Shown here: positions 26,256 to 35,161 of the stretch, one piece after another
How positions within the stretch are numbered: position 1 is the first letter of the stretch
Layout: each line of letters starts with the position of its first letter
NCBI RefSeq assembly: GCF_025562715.2
Contig: NZ_JAPFCC010000001.1
Location: forward strand, 4,052,501 to 4,116,500
Length of the DNA stretch: 64,000 nucleotides
Direction of reading: 5' to 3'
From: Endozoicomonas gorgoniicola
GTDB taxonomy: Bacteria; Pseudomonadota; Gammaproteobacteria; Pseudomonadales; Endozoicomonadaceae
Notes under the pieces: model-generated
What the model was told of the DNA's origin: nothing
The model's input: only the letters and a program-made list of their open reading frames with translations
Databases searched by the model: none
Position numbers and translations under genes: made by a program

Positions 26256-26400
26256 GGGCCTTTCCTGATCTGGCAGGGGAAATATGGCATTTTCTATGCA
26301 GGCGGCTGGACCAACTGGTTTGACAGCCAGGAGTCTGCGCTGCGATCAGCCAAAGCCATTGCAGCAAAATTGACATCCTCCCCCACCTGAGGAGGCTGTC
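26256..26400 (+). pseudogene. C-terminal gene remnant, possibly an FAD-dependent oxidoreductase
   Basis: A short open stretch reads GPFLIWQGKYGIFYAGGWTN then WFDSQESALRSAKAIAAKL. YAG-W followed by ESAL-SA resembles the C-terminal FAD-binding segment of amine-oxidase-type flavoproteins. It has no start and runs into an IS605-type end. Tentative. Confidence 0.35.
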
Positions 26401-26412
26401 GCAGGAGGTATT
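26369..26412 (-). repeat. solo IS605-type right end
   Basis: TTGACATCCTCCCCCACCTG is the complement of the right-end signature (GGGGAGGATGTCAA) of the tnpB element at 11944-13262, with no transposase gene beside it. It lies at the 3' end of the neighbouring symporter gene, which is shorter than its paralogue. Confidence 0.55.
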
Positions 26413-26423
26413 ACGCGGTTTTT

Positions 26424-27653
26424 TCATAACGTGATTCTGTGAGAAACAATAGTGCAAACCACCGTATCGCCTGTAACGTTAACCACGGTGCAGGCGGGGT
26501 CCAGAATCCGGTCAACGGCAATAATGATACCCATTGCTTCCAATGGCAGCCCCAAAGTATTCAGCAGTACACCAATGGTCACAATCGCGCCTCCGGGAAT
26601 TCCACCCGTAGCAATAGCCAGCAACAGAGCAGTAAACCCCAGGTCAATCAGTTCAACCCTGTTCAGAGTCAACCCGTAAGCATCAGCAACAAAGATACAA
26701 GCAACCACCATATAGATCGCCGCACCCGACATATTCATGGTGGCGCCAAGCGGCACAGAGAATCCGGCAATACGACTAGAGACGTTCAGCTTGTCAGTCA
26801 GTGTGCGCAGAGTCACCGGAATCGTGGCATTAGAGCTGGCAGTGGACAGGGCGAATATCATCTGTTCACGGGTTTTTCGGATAAAATCCAGTGGATTGCG
26901 ACCGGTAGTGAGAAAAACCACCAGCGGATAAAAAACAAACAGCCAGAACAAAATCACCAGCAAAGCGGTTCCCACATAAGACAGCACGCTCAGAATGCTA
27001 TTCATATCCAGGGTAGCTGCCAGCTTGGCAGTCAAAAAAAAGACCCCCCAGGGAGCCAGTGACATGACCATAGTGACCAGCTTCATCATCACATTATTGG
27101 CGACAGCAAACGCGTTACTGGCTCTTACAGAGTCCGGTTTGTCCAGCTTTTTAATAGCCACACCGGTAATCAGGGCCATAAACAGAATTTGCAGAATATC
27201 CCCTTCTGCAAACGCCTGAAAAGGGTTCACAGGAACAATATTAACGACCATCGCCAGCAACGAGGGCGGCTCTTCAAGGCTAAGAGTGACAGAAGGATCA
27301 GCCAGTCCCAGATCTGCCCCCAACCCCGGCCGCCACAGGCTGGCAACAAAGATAGCAGCCACAATAGCAACAACGGTATTCACCAGATAAAGCCCAAAGG
27401 TTAATACCCCCAGACGACCAAACTGACCGATGTCTTCCAGTGTGCAGACCGCATTGACAATAGAAATGAAGATCAGGGGCATCACCACCAGCTTGATCAT
27501 GGCGACAAACAGGGTACCACCGGTTCCAAAAGTGTTTGTAATCACCACTGTCTGCAGGAAGCCATCCGGAGCTGCAAACGCCTGCACAACACCGCCAAAA
27601 ACAAGGCCGATAATCAGCGCAATTAGAATATGAGAGGCAAGGCGATTATCCAT
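26424..27653 (-). CDS. DAACS-family dicarboxylate/amino acid:cation symporter
   Basis: About 409 residues from the ATG at 27653, which has GGAG upstream; the frame is open a little further to a TTG at 27677. Eight-helix glutamate-transporter fold with the family signatures STASSNATIPVT (first re-entrant loop), LGATMNMSGAAIY and DRILDPACTVVNVTGD (substrate and sodium site). It takes up acidic or neutral amino acids or dicarboxylates with sodium or protons; exact substrate not readable. Closely related to the next gene upstream, so a tandem duplication. Its C-terminus (TIVSHRITL) is about 24 residues shorter than the paralogue, apparently cut by the IS605-type end. Confidence 0.9.
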   Translation of the reverse strand: MDNRLASHILIALIIGLVFGGVVQAFAAPDGFLQTVVITNTFGTGGTLFVAMIKLVVMPLIFISIVNAVCTLEDIGQFGRLGVLTFGLYLVNTVVAIVAAIFVASLWRPGLGADLGLADPSVTLSLEEPPSLLAMVVNIVPVNPFQAFAEGDILQILFMALITGVAIKKLDKPDSVRASNAFAVANNVMMKLVTMVMSLAPWGVFFLTAKLAATLDMNSILSVLSYVGTALLVILFWLFVFYPLVVFLTTGRNPLDFIRKTREQMIFALSTASSNATIPVTLRTLTDKLNVSSRIAGFSVPLGATMNMSGAAIYMVVACIFVADAYGLTLNRVELIDLGFTALLLAIATGGIPGGAIVTIGVLLNTLGLPLEAMGIIIAVDRILDPACTVVNVTGDTVVCTIVSHRITL

Positions 27654-27744
27654 AGTATCTGGCTCCAGAACAGACAATACCGACGTAGATGAAGCTTAGC
27701 GACAACAACCGGGACCTTCCTGCTTATCCCCCGGAACAGCGCAC

Positions 27745-27770
27745 AAAAAAAACGCCCCGAAGGGCGCTTT
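27745..27770 (-). terminator. rho-independent terminator after the upstream symporter gene
   Basis: Reverse strand: AAAGCGCCCTTCGGGGCG followed by eight T. Confidence 0.85.
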
Positions 27771-27807
27771 AGAAAGGAGCATGAGTTAATAATTTCTTTC
27801 GTATCAA

Positions 27808-29091
27808 TCAGGCAAATGCTGAGTTGGCTGAGCCATAGCTTTCCTCAGAACCTCCGGCTTCATGACATACTTCGGTATGGGCAACAATAGTGCTGACGGC
27901 CGTGTCGCCGACTACATTAACCACAGTGCAGGCAGCGTCCAGAATCCGGTCAACGGCAATAATGATACCCATTGCTTCTACCGGCAGACCCAGGGTATGC
28001 AACAGTACACCAATAGTCACAATCGCTCCGCCGGGAATTCCTCCCGTAGCAATAGCCAGCAGGAAAGTGGTAAAGCCCAGAGTGACCAGTTCAGCACCGC
28101 CCAGTGTCAGACCGTAAGCATTGGCAACAAAGATGGTCGCCACCACCATGTAGATGGCCGCACCGGACATGTTCATGGTGGCACCCAGTGGCACAGAGAA
28201 TCCAGCTACACGACTTGAGACGTTCAGCTTGTCAGTCAGAGTGCGCAGAGTGACTGGAATAGTGGCATTGGAACTGGCAGTAGACAGTGCAAACATCATC
28301 TGTTCACGGGTCTGGCGAATAAACTCCACCGGGCTGCGACGGGTAATAGCCCCCACCACCAGCGGGTAAAACACAAACAGCCAGAACACAATCACCAGCA
28401 GGCCGGTTCCTACGTAAGACATAACGCTCAGAATGCTGGCCATATCCAGGGTTGCCGCCATCTGTGCTGTCAGGAAAAATACCCCCCACGGAGCCAGAGA
28501 CATAATCATGGTGATCAGCTTCATCATCACATTGTTGGCAACGGCAAAGGCTTTACTGGCACTGTGTGTGTCGTGATTTTCCAGCTTCTTGATAGCCACA
28601 CCAGTAATAATCGCCATGAACAGGATTTGCAAAATATTACCTTCCGCAAAGGCCTGGAAAGGATTCGCCGGAACAATACCAATAACCATTGCCAGCAGTG
28701 ATGGCGGCTCCCTCAGACTGAGGCCGACAGAGGCATCAGCCATTCCCAGATCTGCGCCTAACCCGGGCTGAAGAAGAGTGGCCAGGAAAATAGCAGCAGC
28801 AATAGCAATCACCGTATTGATCAGGTAAAGCCCAAAGGTTTTCACTCCCAGACGACCAAACTGGCTGATGTCTTCCAGTGTACAGACGGCATTCACAATG
28901 GAAATAAAAATCAGCGGCATAACCACCAGCTTGATCATGGCAACAAACAGGGAGCCAGCGGTACCGAAGGTGTTTTCAATCAGATACGTCTGCAAAAAAC
29001 CTTCCGGTGCTGCAAACGCCTGCACCAGGCCACCAAATATAAGGCCAATAAGCAAAGCAAGAAGTATACGGGGGGCTAGATTACTACCCAT
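27808..29091 (-). CDS. DAACS-family dicarboxylate/amino acid:cation symporter
   Basis: 427 residues; the start ATG at 29091 is preceded by GGGAG. Same signatures as the downstream paralogue: STASSNATIPVT, LGATMNMSGAAIY, DRILDAACTVVNVVGD. The C-terminal tail TIVAHTEVCHEAGGSEESYG is probably the ancestral ending. A terminator follows, so each paralogue has its own transcript. Substrate unknown; likely an amino acid or dicarboxylate. Confidence 0.92.
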   Translation of the reverse strand: MGSNLAPRILLALLIGLIFGGLVQAFAAPEGFLQTYLIENTFGTAGSLFVAMIKLVVMPLIFISIVNAVCTLEDISQFGRLGVKTFGLYLINTVIAIAAAIFLATLLQPGLGADLGMADASVGLSLREPPSLLAMVIGIVPANPFQAFAEGNILQILFMAIITGVAIKKLENHDTHSASKAFAVANNVMMKLITMIMSLAPWGVFFLTAQMAATLDMASILSVMSYVGTGLLVIVFWLFVFYPLVVGAITRRSPVEFIRQTREQMMFALSTASSNATIPVTLRTLTDKLNVSSRVAGFSVPLGATMNMSGAAIYMVVATIFVANAYGLTLGGAELVTLGFTTFLLAIATGGIPGGAIVTIGVLLHTLGLPVEAMGIIIAVDRILDAACTVVNVVGDTAVSTIVAHTEVCHEAGGSEESYGSANSAFA

Positions 29092-29349
29092 TAAATGCCT
29101 GGCTCCCAGAACAGAAAATGTTCGCGCAATATGAAATTTATTAATAATACGCGCACTTTATAGATGAGCCTCAGACAACACAACCCTGTGAAAAGTAAGA
29201 AATTTCAGAGTTTTTTTCTGCAAAAAGAGTAATTAAAAAAAATATAAATGGATATTGTTCTTTTTTCCTAAATATACCCTTAACTGGTCGTATGATCGTC
29301 AAAAGAAAAAACCACAATATTTTTTTACGCGGCTTGTACGTATAGCGAT

Positions 29350-29456
29350 GTAGGTTGGGACGAGCGGAACGCGTTTATGCCCTTGGGTAATTCCCAACAC
29401 GGGAGCTCAATGTTATTCACCGTGTTGGGAGTCTCTTCGTTCGTCCTAACCTACGC
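29350..29456. repeat. 107-bp imperfect palindromic intergenic element
   Basis: Arms TGTAGGTTGGGACGAGCGGA and TCGTTCGTCCTAACCTACG pair across the element, with an inner stem CCCAACACGG / CCGTGTTGGG. GTAGGTTGGG-type arms are common in dispersed palindromic repeats of gammaproteobacteria. The outer right arm ends just before the fadL stop. Apart from this, 29092-29349 is AT-rich and I see nothing else in it. Confidence 0.7.
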
Positions 29457-29478
29457 AGCGAAGCAGATATTTTCTGTC

Positions 29479-30735
29479 TTAGAACCAGTAGCTGAACTGC
29501 ATACCGAAGATGTAGGCGTCGCCACCTGCTTCAAATTCATACTCAACATTACCAAACCCAGTACTTTCAACTTCCTGTCCTTTTTTCTGGTCACCATCCA
29601 GATAAGCAAAGCCTGCGTCAATGGTCATGTTTTCCTGAATGGCGTAGGTTGCACCAATGGAATACCAGAAACGGTCACTGTCTGGAATGCTGAGCGTTCT
29701 GTCATCTCTTTTCACTGGACTGTGGTCAATTGCGACACCTGCCCGGAGCGTCCACTGGTTGTTCAGGTAATGGGTGACACCTGCTGAATATCTCCATGCA
29801 TCTTTCCAGTTTTCTTCTTTCTCGAAACAGACACCGTTTCCAACCTTGCATGAAGAGGAAGTTGCTTTCAGCTCTTTGAAGCTACTCCAGCCCGTACGGA
29901 GAACACTGTATGAGACTGCCCATTTCGGAGCCACTCTGTGGTAACCAGACAATTCCCAGAGATCCGGAAATTCAATATCCAGTTCGGCTGATGTATTGGT
30001 TAATCCCTCTCCGAGGAAATCACCCTTGCCTTCAAGGGTTGTGTCAATGCTTGAGCGATACGTCAAAGCAATCCGGTTATTCTGGTCTATTTCCCAGATC
30101 GCGCCAACGTTCCATCCATAGCCATAACCATCCCCTTCCATTTTGATAGCACGACGTCCTCCGATACCCGGAACTTTTGGGGGAATATAGCGATTCAGCT
30201 CAGCATCGGCGTACAAAACATTCAAACCAGCACCGACACTAAATTGTTCATTAATACGATAAGAGCCGTTTACTGCCCAGTTCACCGTCATAAGATCGGT
30301 ATTACCACCGCCTAGAGAACCAACATTCTTTGGGTATTCCGTTGACAAACCAAAGTTTGAGAAAACCGATGTACCCACAGCAAACTGTTCATTAATTGGG
30401 TGGATATAGTGCATATTTGGCACCCATGCGTCCGGAGCAATATCTTTGGCTTTACCTGTATCGCCATAGGTTGCACCATGAACTTCTGCATCCACACTCG
30501 GATTAATATAAGTAAGACCGCCAGAGAATGCAGCCCTGTCAAACATTGCCATCGCAGCAGGGTTTCTTGCCCCCACAGCGGCATTGTCAGCAATGGCACC
30601 TTCCCCGGCAAAAGCCCGGCCTAAACCCGTGGCAGAATGTTCAACTAACTGAAAACCAGCAGCCGCTGCGTGTTGTGAAGCGAAGGCAATCGTGGTCGCA
30701 AGCAGGGTTTTCTTAAGTAGACATTTATTATTCAT
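29479..30735 (-). CDS. fadL: outer-membrane long-chain fatty acid transporter, FadL/OmpP1/TodX family
   Basis: 418 residues (446 in E. coli FadL). The signal peptide (LLATTIAFASQHAAAA) is followed at once by GFQLVEHSATGLGRAFAGEGA, the N-terminal plug of the family, and NPAAMAMFDR. The rest alternates amphipathic strands as in a 14-strand barrel and ends with aromatic FSYWF, the beta-barrel assembly signal. It imports long-chain fatty acids or other hydrophobic compounds. The exact substrate is open, since the TodX branch takes aromatics. Confidence 0.9.
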   Translation of the reverse strand: MNNKCLLKKTLLATTIAFASQHAAAAGFQLVEHSATGLGRAFAGEGAIADNAAVGARNPAAMAMFDRAAFSGGLTYINPSVDAEVHGATYGDTGKAKDIAPDAWVPNMHYIHPINEQFAVGTSVFSNFGLSTEYPKNVGSLGGGNTDLMTVNWAVNGSYRINEQFSVGAGLNVLYADAELNRYIPPKVPGIGGRRAIKMEGDGYGYGWNVGAIWEIDQNNRIALTYRSSIDTTLEGKGDFLGEGLTNTSAELDIEFPDLWELSGYHRVAPKWAVSYSVLRTGWSSFKELKATSSSCKVGNGVCFEKEENWKDAWRYSAGVTHYLNNQWTLRAGVAIDHSPVKRDDRTLSIPDSDRFWYSIGATYAIQENMTIDAGFAYLDGDQKKGQEVESTGFGNVEYEFEAGGDAYIFGMQFSYWF

Positions 30736-30984
30736 AACGGCTTCCTGTTTCTTAGAATTATTATTTGTACCTGACCTGTCTGTGTTTCAGTCAGGTGTCG
30801 CCGGGAACAAAAGATCCAACTCCCGAAACACAGCCATTATAAGTATAATTTCCAAAAAATATACGACTATTGAGTTCTTTTAGCCGATTTCCCAAATAGC
30901 GGCTGCAATTCATTCGGAATTTCACATAAACTTGCCGCTTCGCATTTATTACCACTAATTTCTTATACCGATAAGTGAAGTATT

Positions 30985-31932
30985 ATGAAAGATTCCGCCC
31001 TGGTCGCAGATATTGGCGGCACTAATGCACGGTTTGCCCTTAGCCATAACGATGTGCTGGATTCAAAAAGTGTACAGATTCTGACCTGTGACGATTATGA
31101 AAATCTTGATGCAGCCTTTAATGCTTACCTTGAAGCACAAAACACAACGGTAGACGAAGCCTGTCTTGCAATGGCGTGTCCGGTCAGTGAAAACATCAGC
31201 ATGACCAACAACCACTGGGCGTTTAACTGCAAGTCCATGCAGGACAAGCTGAGGCTTGAGTCTTTCAAGGTCATTAACGATTTCACGGCACAGGCGCTTG
31301 CATTGCCTGCCCTTAAAGACAGTGAACTGATCAAGGTGGGTCGGGGCGAAGGCCTGGAACATGCTGCCCGCCTGATTATCGGCCCTGGCACCGGCCTGGG
31401 GGTAGCAGGACTGAAAGAAGTTGGTGAACACTGGCTGCCACTGCCGGGAGAAGGTGGCCATGCTGCCCTGTCTGCGGTGAGTGATCTGGATATTGCGGTT
31501 CTTAAAGAACTGCACAAAACATCAGACTTTATTTACTGGGAATCCATTCTCTGCGGCTCTGGCCTGGAGAATCTGTACCGCGCCCACAGCGCTCTGGCAG
31601 GCGAAAACAACAGACTCAAAGACTTTGAAATCACTCAGCAGGCACTGGCAGGCGAAAAGGTGGCAGAACAAGCCCTTGAACATTTCTGCGAACTGCTCGG
31701 TCGAGCCGCCAGCAATGCGGCTCTGACGCTGGGGGCTCGTGGTGGCGTTTATATCGTCGGTGGCATTATTCCCCGCTTCCCGGAGTTCTTTGCTGAATCA
31801 AAATTCCGGGAAGCGTTTGAAACCAACGTTAAAATGGTGGATTACCTGCAACAGATACCAACGTATCTGGTGGTGGCTGACAACCCCGGACTGATCGGTG
31901 CCAGTGCTGCTCTGCATAACCCCCTGGTCTAA
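30985..31932 (+). CDS. glk: glucokinase
   Basis: 315 residues (321 in E. coli). Phosphorylates glucose with ATP in the cytoplasm. Signatures: phosphate-1 LVADIGGTNARFAL, sugar site NDFTAQALALPAL (near 98), LIIGPGTGLGVAG (near 132), LPGEGGHAALSA and GGVYIVGGIIPRFPEF near the C-terminus. The ATG at 30985 matches the family start. A 90-bp internal piece of this gene is repeated at about 32811-32900. Confidence 0.95.
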   Translation: MKDSALVADIGGTNARFALSHNDVLDSKSVQILTCDDYENLDAAFNAYLEAQNTTVDEACLAMACPVSENISMTNNHWAFNCKSMQDKLRLESFKVINDFTAQALALPALKDSELIKVGRGEGLEHAARLIIGPGTGLGVAGLKEVGEHWLPLPGEGGHAALSAVSDLDIAVLKELHKTSDFIYWESILCGSGLENLYRAHSALAGENNRLKDFEITQQALAGEKVAEQALEHFCELLGRAASNAALTLGARGGVYIVGGIIPRFPEFFAESKFREAFETNVKMVDYLQQIPTYLVVADNPGLIGASAALHNPLV

Positions 31933-31943
31933 TCTCTTTATCC

Positions 31944-31966
31944 GCTGGGTTGGTAGTCAACCCAGC
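31944..31966 (+). terminator. hairpin after glk
   Basis: Perfect 9-bp stem GCTGGGTTG / CAACCCAGC with a 5-base loop, 12 bp after the glk stop. It lacks a strong T-run, so termination efficiency is doubtful. Confidence 0.45.
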
Positions 31967-32007
31967 CTGATGCTATTACTCAATAAACAGACCACTCAAC
32001 AAGCAGA

Positions 32008-32658
32008 TCAATCAGGAAAGCATCCCAACTCGTATTGTATATAGTCTTTTGCCTGATAATAGTCTTCGTTTATTTTTTCTGATGACCAAGGGTCTACTTT
32101 ATAAAAATAACTGGCAGCGTTGTTATAAACTTTCCAATAATGCCCTTGCTTAACGCAGATGATTGTATGTTGAAAGTCGAAACCACCAGGTCCACTGGCT
32201 AATACTGTTCTCAAGGCTATTCGTTCCGTACGTAAAATATGCCTGCTGTGCCAATCCATATAATGACAGGCATCCAACCGTAGTACTTTTATTCCAGGTG
32301 CAGACTGTGGCATGCAAGTACCATCGTCGTCATGGTAGATGCGGTTTCCCTCTTCCTCACGCCTTATCTCAAGCGCACAACCGTTCATCGGGAAAGTCAG
32401 AATAAGTGTACCGTCAGGCTCTCCAAAGGGAACGAACAGCGAGTTTGCATCATTCTGTTCGTATCCACAGTACCAGTCCTTTCCTGCATCTGTTAAGCGT
32501 ACATTAAGCATCACAATACGGTCATTGTTAATGAATGGCATACCGGTAACATTGCACCTGCCTGACAGGAAGTACTCTTCGTCGTCTAATTGCACAATGA
32601 AGCCTGTTGTCCGCACCGTATCAAATGGCCGCAGTCTGAGAAAGGCTAAATCCACCAT
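32008..32658 (-). CDS. hypothetical protein, tandem paralogue A
   Basis: About 216 residues from the ATG at 32658 (MVDLAFLRLRPF). A frame continuing upstream to a TTG at 32760 runs through a perfect palindrome and begins right at the nhaC-derived scar, so I prefer the inner start. Conserved blocks in both copies: TTGFIVQL, EEYFLSGRCNVTGMPFINND, DWYCGY..ND...LFVPFG.PDG, ALE.RREEEGNRIYHDD and QHTIICVKQGHYWKVYNNA. No signal peptide. The last block (H...GHYWKVYNN) superficially recalls the His box of ubiquitin-specific proteases, but no matching Cys box is evident. Function unknown. Confidence 0.65.
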   Translation of the reverse strand: MVDLAFLRLRPFDTVRTTGFIVQLDDEEYFLSGRCNVTGMPFINNDRIVMLNVRLTDAGKDWYCGYEQNDANSLFVPFGEPDGTLILTFPMNGCALEIRREEEGNRIYHDDDGTCMPQSAPGIKVLRLDACHYMDWHSRHILRTERIALRTVLASGPGGFDFQHTIICVKQGHYWKVYNNAASYFYKVDPWSSEKINEDYYQAKDYIQYELGCFPD

Positions 32659-32693
32659 TAGTAACGTTACCAGCTTACCTTCTGAACTCCGGG

Positions 32694-32721
32694 AGCCTGT
32701 CGAACTTAAGTTCGACAGGCT
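32694..32721. repeat. 28-bp perfect palindrome
   Basis: AGCCTGTCGAACTT followed directly by its complement, with no loop. It lies upstream of the preferred start of paralogue A. A 30-bp version is present at 33597-33626 in front of paralogue B. Could be an operator or a dispersed repeat. Confidence 0.75.
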
Positions 32722-32760
32722 TATAGAATATAGCTCAAGAGAAGCCAAACCCTGCCGCAA

Positions 32761-32900
32761 CTACCTCCCGGTTAGGAACAATGCAAAGCCACTGTATGCC
32801 AGGGCAATGGAAAATATTTACTGGGAATCCACTCTCTGCGGCTCTGGCCTGGAGAATCTGTACCGCGCCCACAGCACTCTGGCAGGCGAAAAGGTGGCTG
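32761..32900. pseudogene. duplication scar: nhaC 3' piece joined to an internal glk piece
   Basis: 32761-32810 matches the nhaC 3' end (33665-33714; for example CTACCTCCCGGTTxGGAACA and CAAAGCCACTGTA). About 32811-32900 matches glk near 31530-31605 (TTTACTGGGAATCCA, GGAGAATCTGTACCGCGCCC). The glk piece is shortened between two copies of CTGGCAGGCGAAAA that occur 52 bp apart in glk itself. So paralogue A and B arose by a local duplication with breakpoints in nhaC and glk. Confidence 0.85.
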
Positions 32901-32908
32901 TAAACAGA

Positions 32909-33562
32909 TCAATCAGGAAAGCATCCTAACTCGTATTGTATATAGTCTTTTGCCTGATAATAGTCCTCGCCTGTTTTTTCTAATGTATAAGGATCCAGTT
33001 TATAAAAACTACTGGAAGCGTTGTTATAAACTTTCCAATAATGCCCTTGTTTAACGCATATTATGGTGTGTTGAAAGTCGCAACCACCAGACGACCCACT
33101 GGCTAATATTGTTTTAAAGGCTACTCGTGCCACGCGTTCAATATGTCTGCTGTGCCAATCCATATAATGACAGGCATCCACCCTTAGTACTTTTACTCCA
33201 GGTGCAGACTGTGGCATGCAAGCACCCCTGTCGTCGTGGTAGATGCGGTTTCCCTCTTCCTCACGCCTTACTTCAAGCGCACAACCACTCATCGGGAAAG
33301 TCAGAATAAGTGTACCGTCAGGCTGTCCAAAGGGAACGAACAGCGACTTTACATCATTATATTTGTATCCACAGTACCAGTCTTCGCCTGCATCGGTTAA
33401 GCGTACATTAAGTATTACAATACGATCATTGTTAATGAATGGCATACCGGTAACATTGCACCTGCCTGACAGGAAGTACTCTTCGCCGTCTAATTGCACA
33501 ATGAAGCCTGTTGTCCGCACCGCATCAAATGGCCGCAGTCTGAGAAAGGCTAAATCCAACAT
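32909..33562 (-). CDS. hypothetical protein, tandem paralogue B
   Basis: About 217 residues from the ATG at 33562 (MLDLAFLRLRPFDAVRT). The frame also extends upstream to a TTG at 33664, which directly follows the nhaC stop and crosses a palindrome, so it is a less likely start. Highly similar to paralogue A over its whole length (same blocks GRCNVTGMPFINNDRI, EGNRIYHDD, HTIICVKQGHYWKVYNNA). Being next to complete nhaC, B is probably the original gene. Function unknown. Confidence 0.65.
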   Translation of the reverse strand: MLDLAFLRLRPFDAVRTTGFIVQLDGEEYFLSGRCNVTGMPFINNDRIVILNVRLTDAGEDWYCGYKYNDVKSLFVPFGQPDGTLILTFPMSGCALEVRREEEGNRIYHDDRGACMPQSAPGVKVLRVDACHYMDWHSRHIERVARVAFKTILASGSSGGCDFQHTIICVKQGHYWKVYNNASSSFYKLDPYTLEKTGEDYYQAKDYIQYELGCFPD

Positions 33563-33596
33563 TCGTAACGTTACCAGCTTGCCTTCTGAACTCCGA

Positions 33597-33626
33597 AAGC
33601 CTGTCGAACTTAAGTTCGACAGGCTT
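33597..33626. repeat. 30-bp perfect palindrome
   Basis: AAGCCTGTCGAACTT followed by its complement; the same element as at 32694-32721, upstream of paralogue B. Confidence 0.75.
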
Positions 33627-33664
33627 ATAGAATATAGTTCAAGAGAAGCCAAACCCTGCCGCAA

Positions 33665-35047
33665 CTACCTCCCGGTTCGGAACAACGCAAAGCCACTGTA
33701 AGCCAGTGCAATGGAAAACAAAGGGTTCATCCAGTTAAGCAATGCCCATGGCGCATACTCCAGAACCGATACACCCAGTGTTGAGGCAAAGAAGGCTCCA
33801 CCTGTCGTCCAGGGAATTAATGCGGTCGTCAGCGTTGCACCTTCTTCCAGTGAGCGACTCATCACACAACGGTCTAAACCTTTTTCATCGTAGGCATCGC
33901 CAAACAATTGTCCACCCAGAATAATCGTCATGTACGCTTCACCCATCCCCATATTGCCAAACAGGCTGGTGATAATGGTGGTTGCTACCAGTGTGGCAGC
34001 ACGCTTTACCCGGGACAGAATGCCGACAATCAGCACTCTGAGAAAACCAAAGCGATCCAGAATACCGCCTAATGCCAGTGCCATAAGGGATAGCGACAAC
34101 GTCCACATCATGGATGAGATGCCCCCCCGCCCCAGCAATGAATCCAGCTCCGCCACTTCGGAACGGACACTGCCGCCATAGAACAAACTGTTCAGCACCA
34201 CGCCAAATTCCTGCCCTTGCAAAACCAGAGCCAGCAGAACCGCCACGATGGCAGATCCGGCCATTGCCAGTTCAGCAGACACTCGACGTGTACTAAGTAT
34301 CAGCATGGCTAACAATGGCAATAGAGCCCACAGACTGATATTGAACGTTGAACGCAAACCGTCGGATAAAGAGTCCAGGTGTTCAGCAGGCAATACGCTC
34401 TCGCTGTAGTTCAACCCATAAAACGTAAACAGTGCCAGCACGATTAAATAGACGGGGCCACTCGTATAACTCATGCTTTTTATATGAGCGTACAGATCGG
34501 TTCTGGATGTCATAGCCGAGAGGTTTGTGGTGTCTGAAACCGGCGACATTTTATCGCCAAAACTGGCACCGGAAATGATCATGCCTGCCACAACCGCCAC
34601 TGGAAAACCCATGGACTCACCAATGCTCATCAGCACCACACCTGCCGTGCCAACGGTTCCCCAGCTGGTACCGGTCGCCAGAGACATGATGGTACAGAAC
34701 AACAGCCCTGCCGGTAGAAAGATGGCTGGTTCAATCAGACGAATACCGTAATAAAGCAGAGTGGCCAGCGTACCGCTCTCAATAAAGGCAGCGATAATGA
34801 CTCCGATCAGAATGAAAATATAAATGGCGGATAATGCACTATGGATACCGTCATTCATGGCACTTTTTATGGTGTGGTAATCTGCGCCCAACCTCCGGGC
34901 GCTCACGCCTGCAATTAGCAGGCACAGCAGCATAAGACTGTGCAGGCTGGTCTGTAATATAAAAAGGCCAGTGCCGATCGTAATAACAATAAGGCCAAAG
35001 GTCAGCAACGCATGAAGAAATCCCGGTTGTCTGGAGTGTACAGCCAA
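33665..35047 (-). CDS. nhaC: NhaC-family sodium/proton antiporter
   Basis: 460 residues with about eleven membrane helices. NhaC hallmarks: SALSAIYIFILIGVIIAAFI, GTSWGTVGTAGVVLMSIGE (near 130) and SGASFGDKMSPVSDTTNLSA (near 160), then GRGGISSMMWTLSLSLMALA and EEGATLTTALIPWTTGGAF near the C-terminus. It exchanges cytoplasmic sodium for protons, fitting a marine setting. Other NhaC-fold transporters carry malate/lactate or lysine, so the ion assignment is by family only. Its last 50 bp are copied at 32761-32810. Confidence 0.88.
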   Translation of the reverse strand: MAVHSRQPGFLHALLTFGLIVITIGTGLFILQTSLHSLMLLCLLIAGVSARRLGADYHTIKSAMNDGIHSALSAIYIFILIGVIIAAFIESGTLATLLYYGIRLIEPAIFLPAGLLFCTIMSLATGTSWGTVGTAGVVLMSIGESMGFPVAVVAGMIISGASFGDKMSPVSDTTNLSAMTSRTDLYAHIKSMSYTSGPVYLIVLALFTFYGLNYSESVLPAEHLDSLSDGLRSTFNISLWALLPLLAMLILSTRRVSAELAMAGSAIVAVLLALVLQGQEFGVVLNSLFYGGSVRSEVAELDSLLGRGGISSMMWTLSLSLMALALGGILDRFGFLRVLIVGILSRVKRAATLVATTIITSLFGNMGMGEAYMTIILGGQLFGDAYDEKGLDRCVMSRSLEEGATLTTALIPWTTGGAFFASTLGVSVLEYAPWALLNWMNPLFSIALAYSGFALFRTGR

Positions 35048-35161
35048 CTTCCCACCTTCCTTGTGTTTGATTAAATTATTAATGTTTCTACGGTCTGCAA
35101 GACTAACAAAGCTGGAGCATAAGGGCTATTGAATGCCACTCAACAGCCCGAACAGCCGTCT

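Noticed and set aside
26439..28771. Forward-strand open frames opposite the two symporter genes
   Set aside because: They occur at equivalent positions in both paralogues because the coding strands are similar, and their translations are low-complexity.
32658..32760. Ubiquitin-protease-like Cys box in the upstream frame of paralogue A (SLSNLSSTGSRSS)
   Set aside because: It is encoded by the 28-bp palindrome, lacks the cysteine, and probably lies outside the true coding region.
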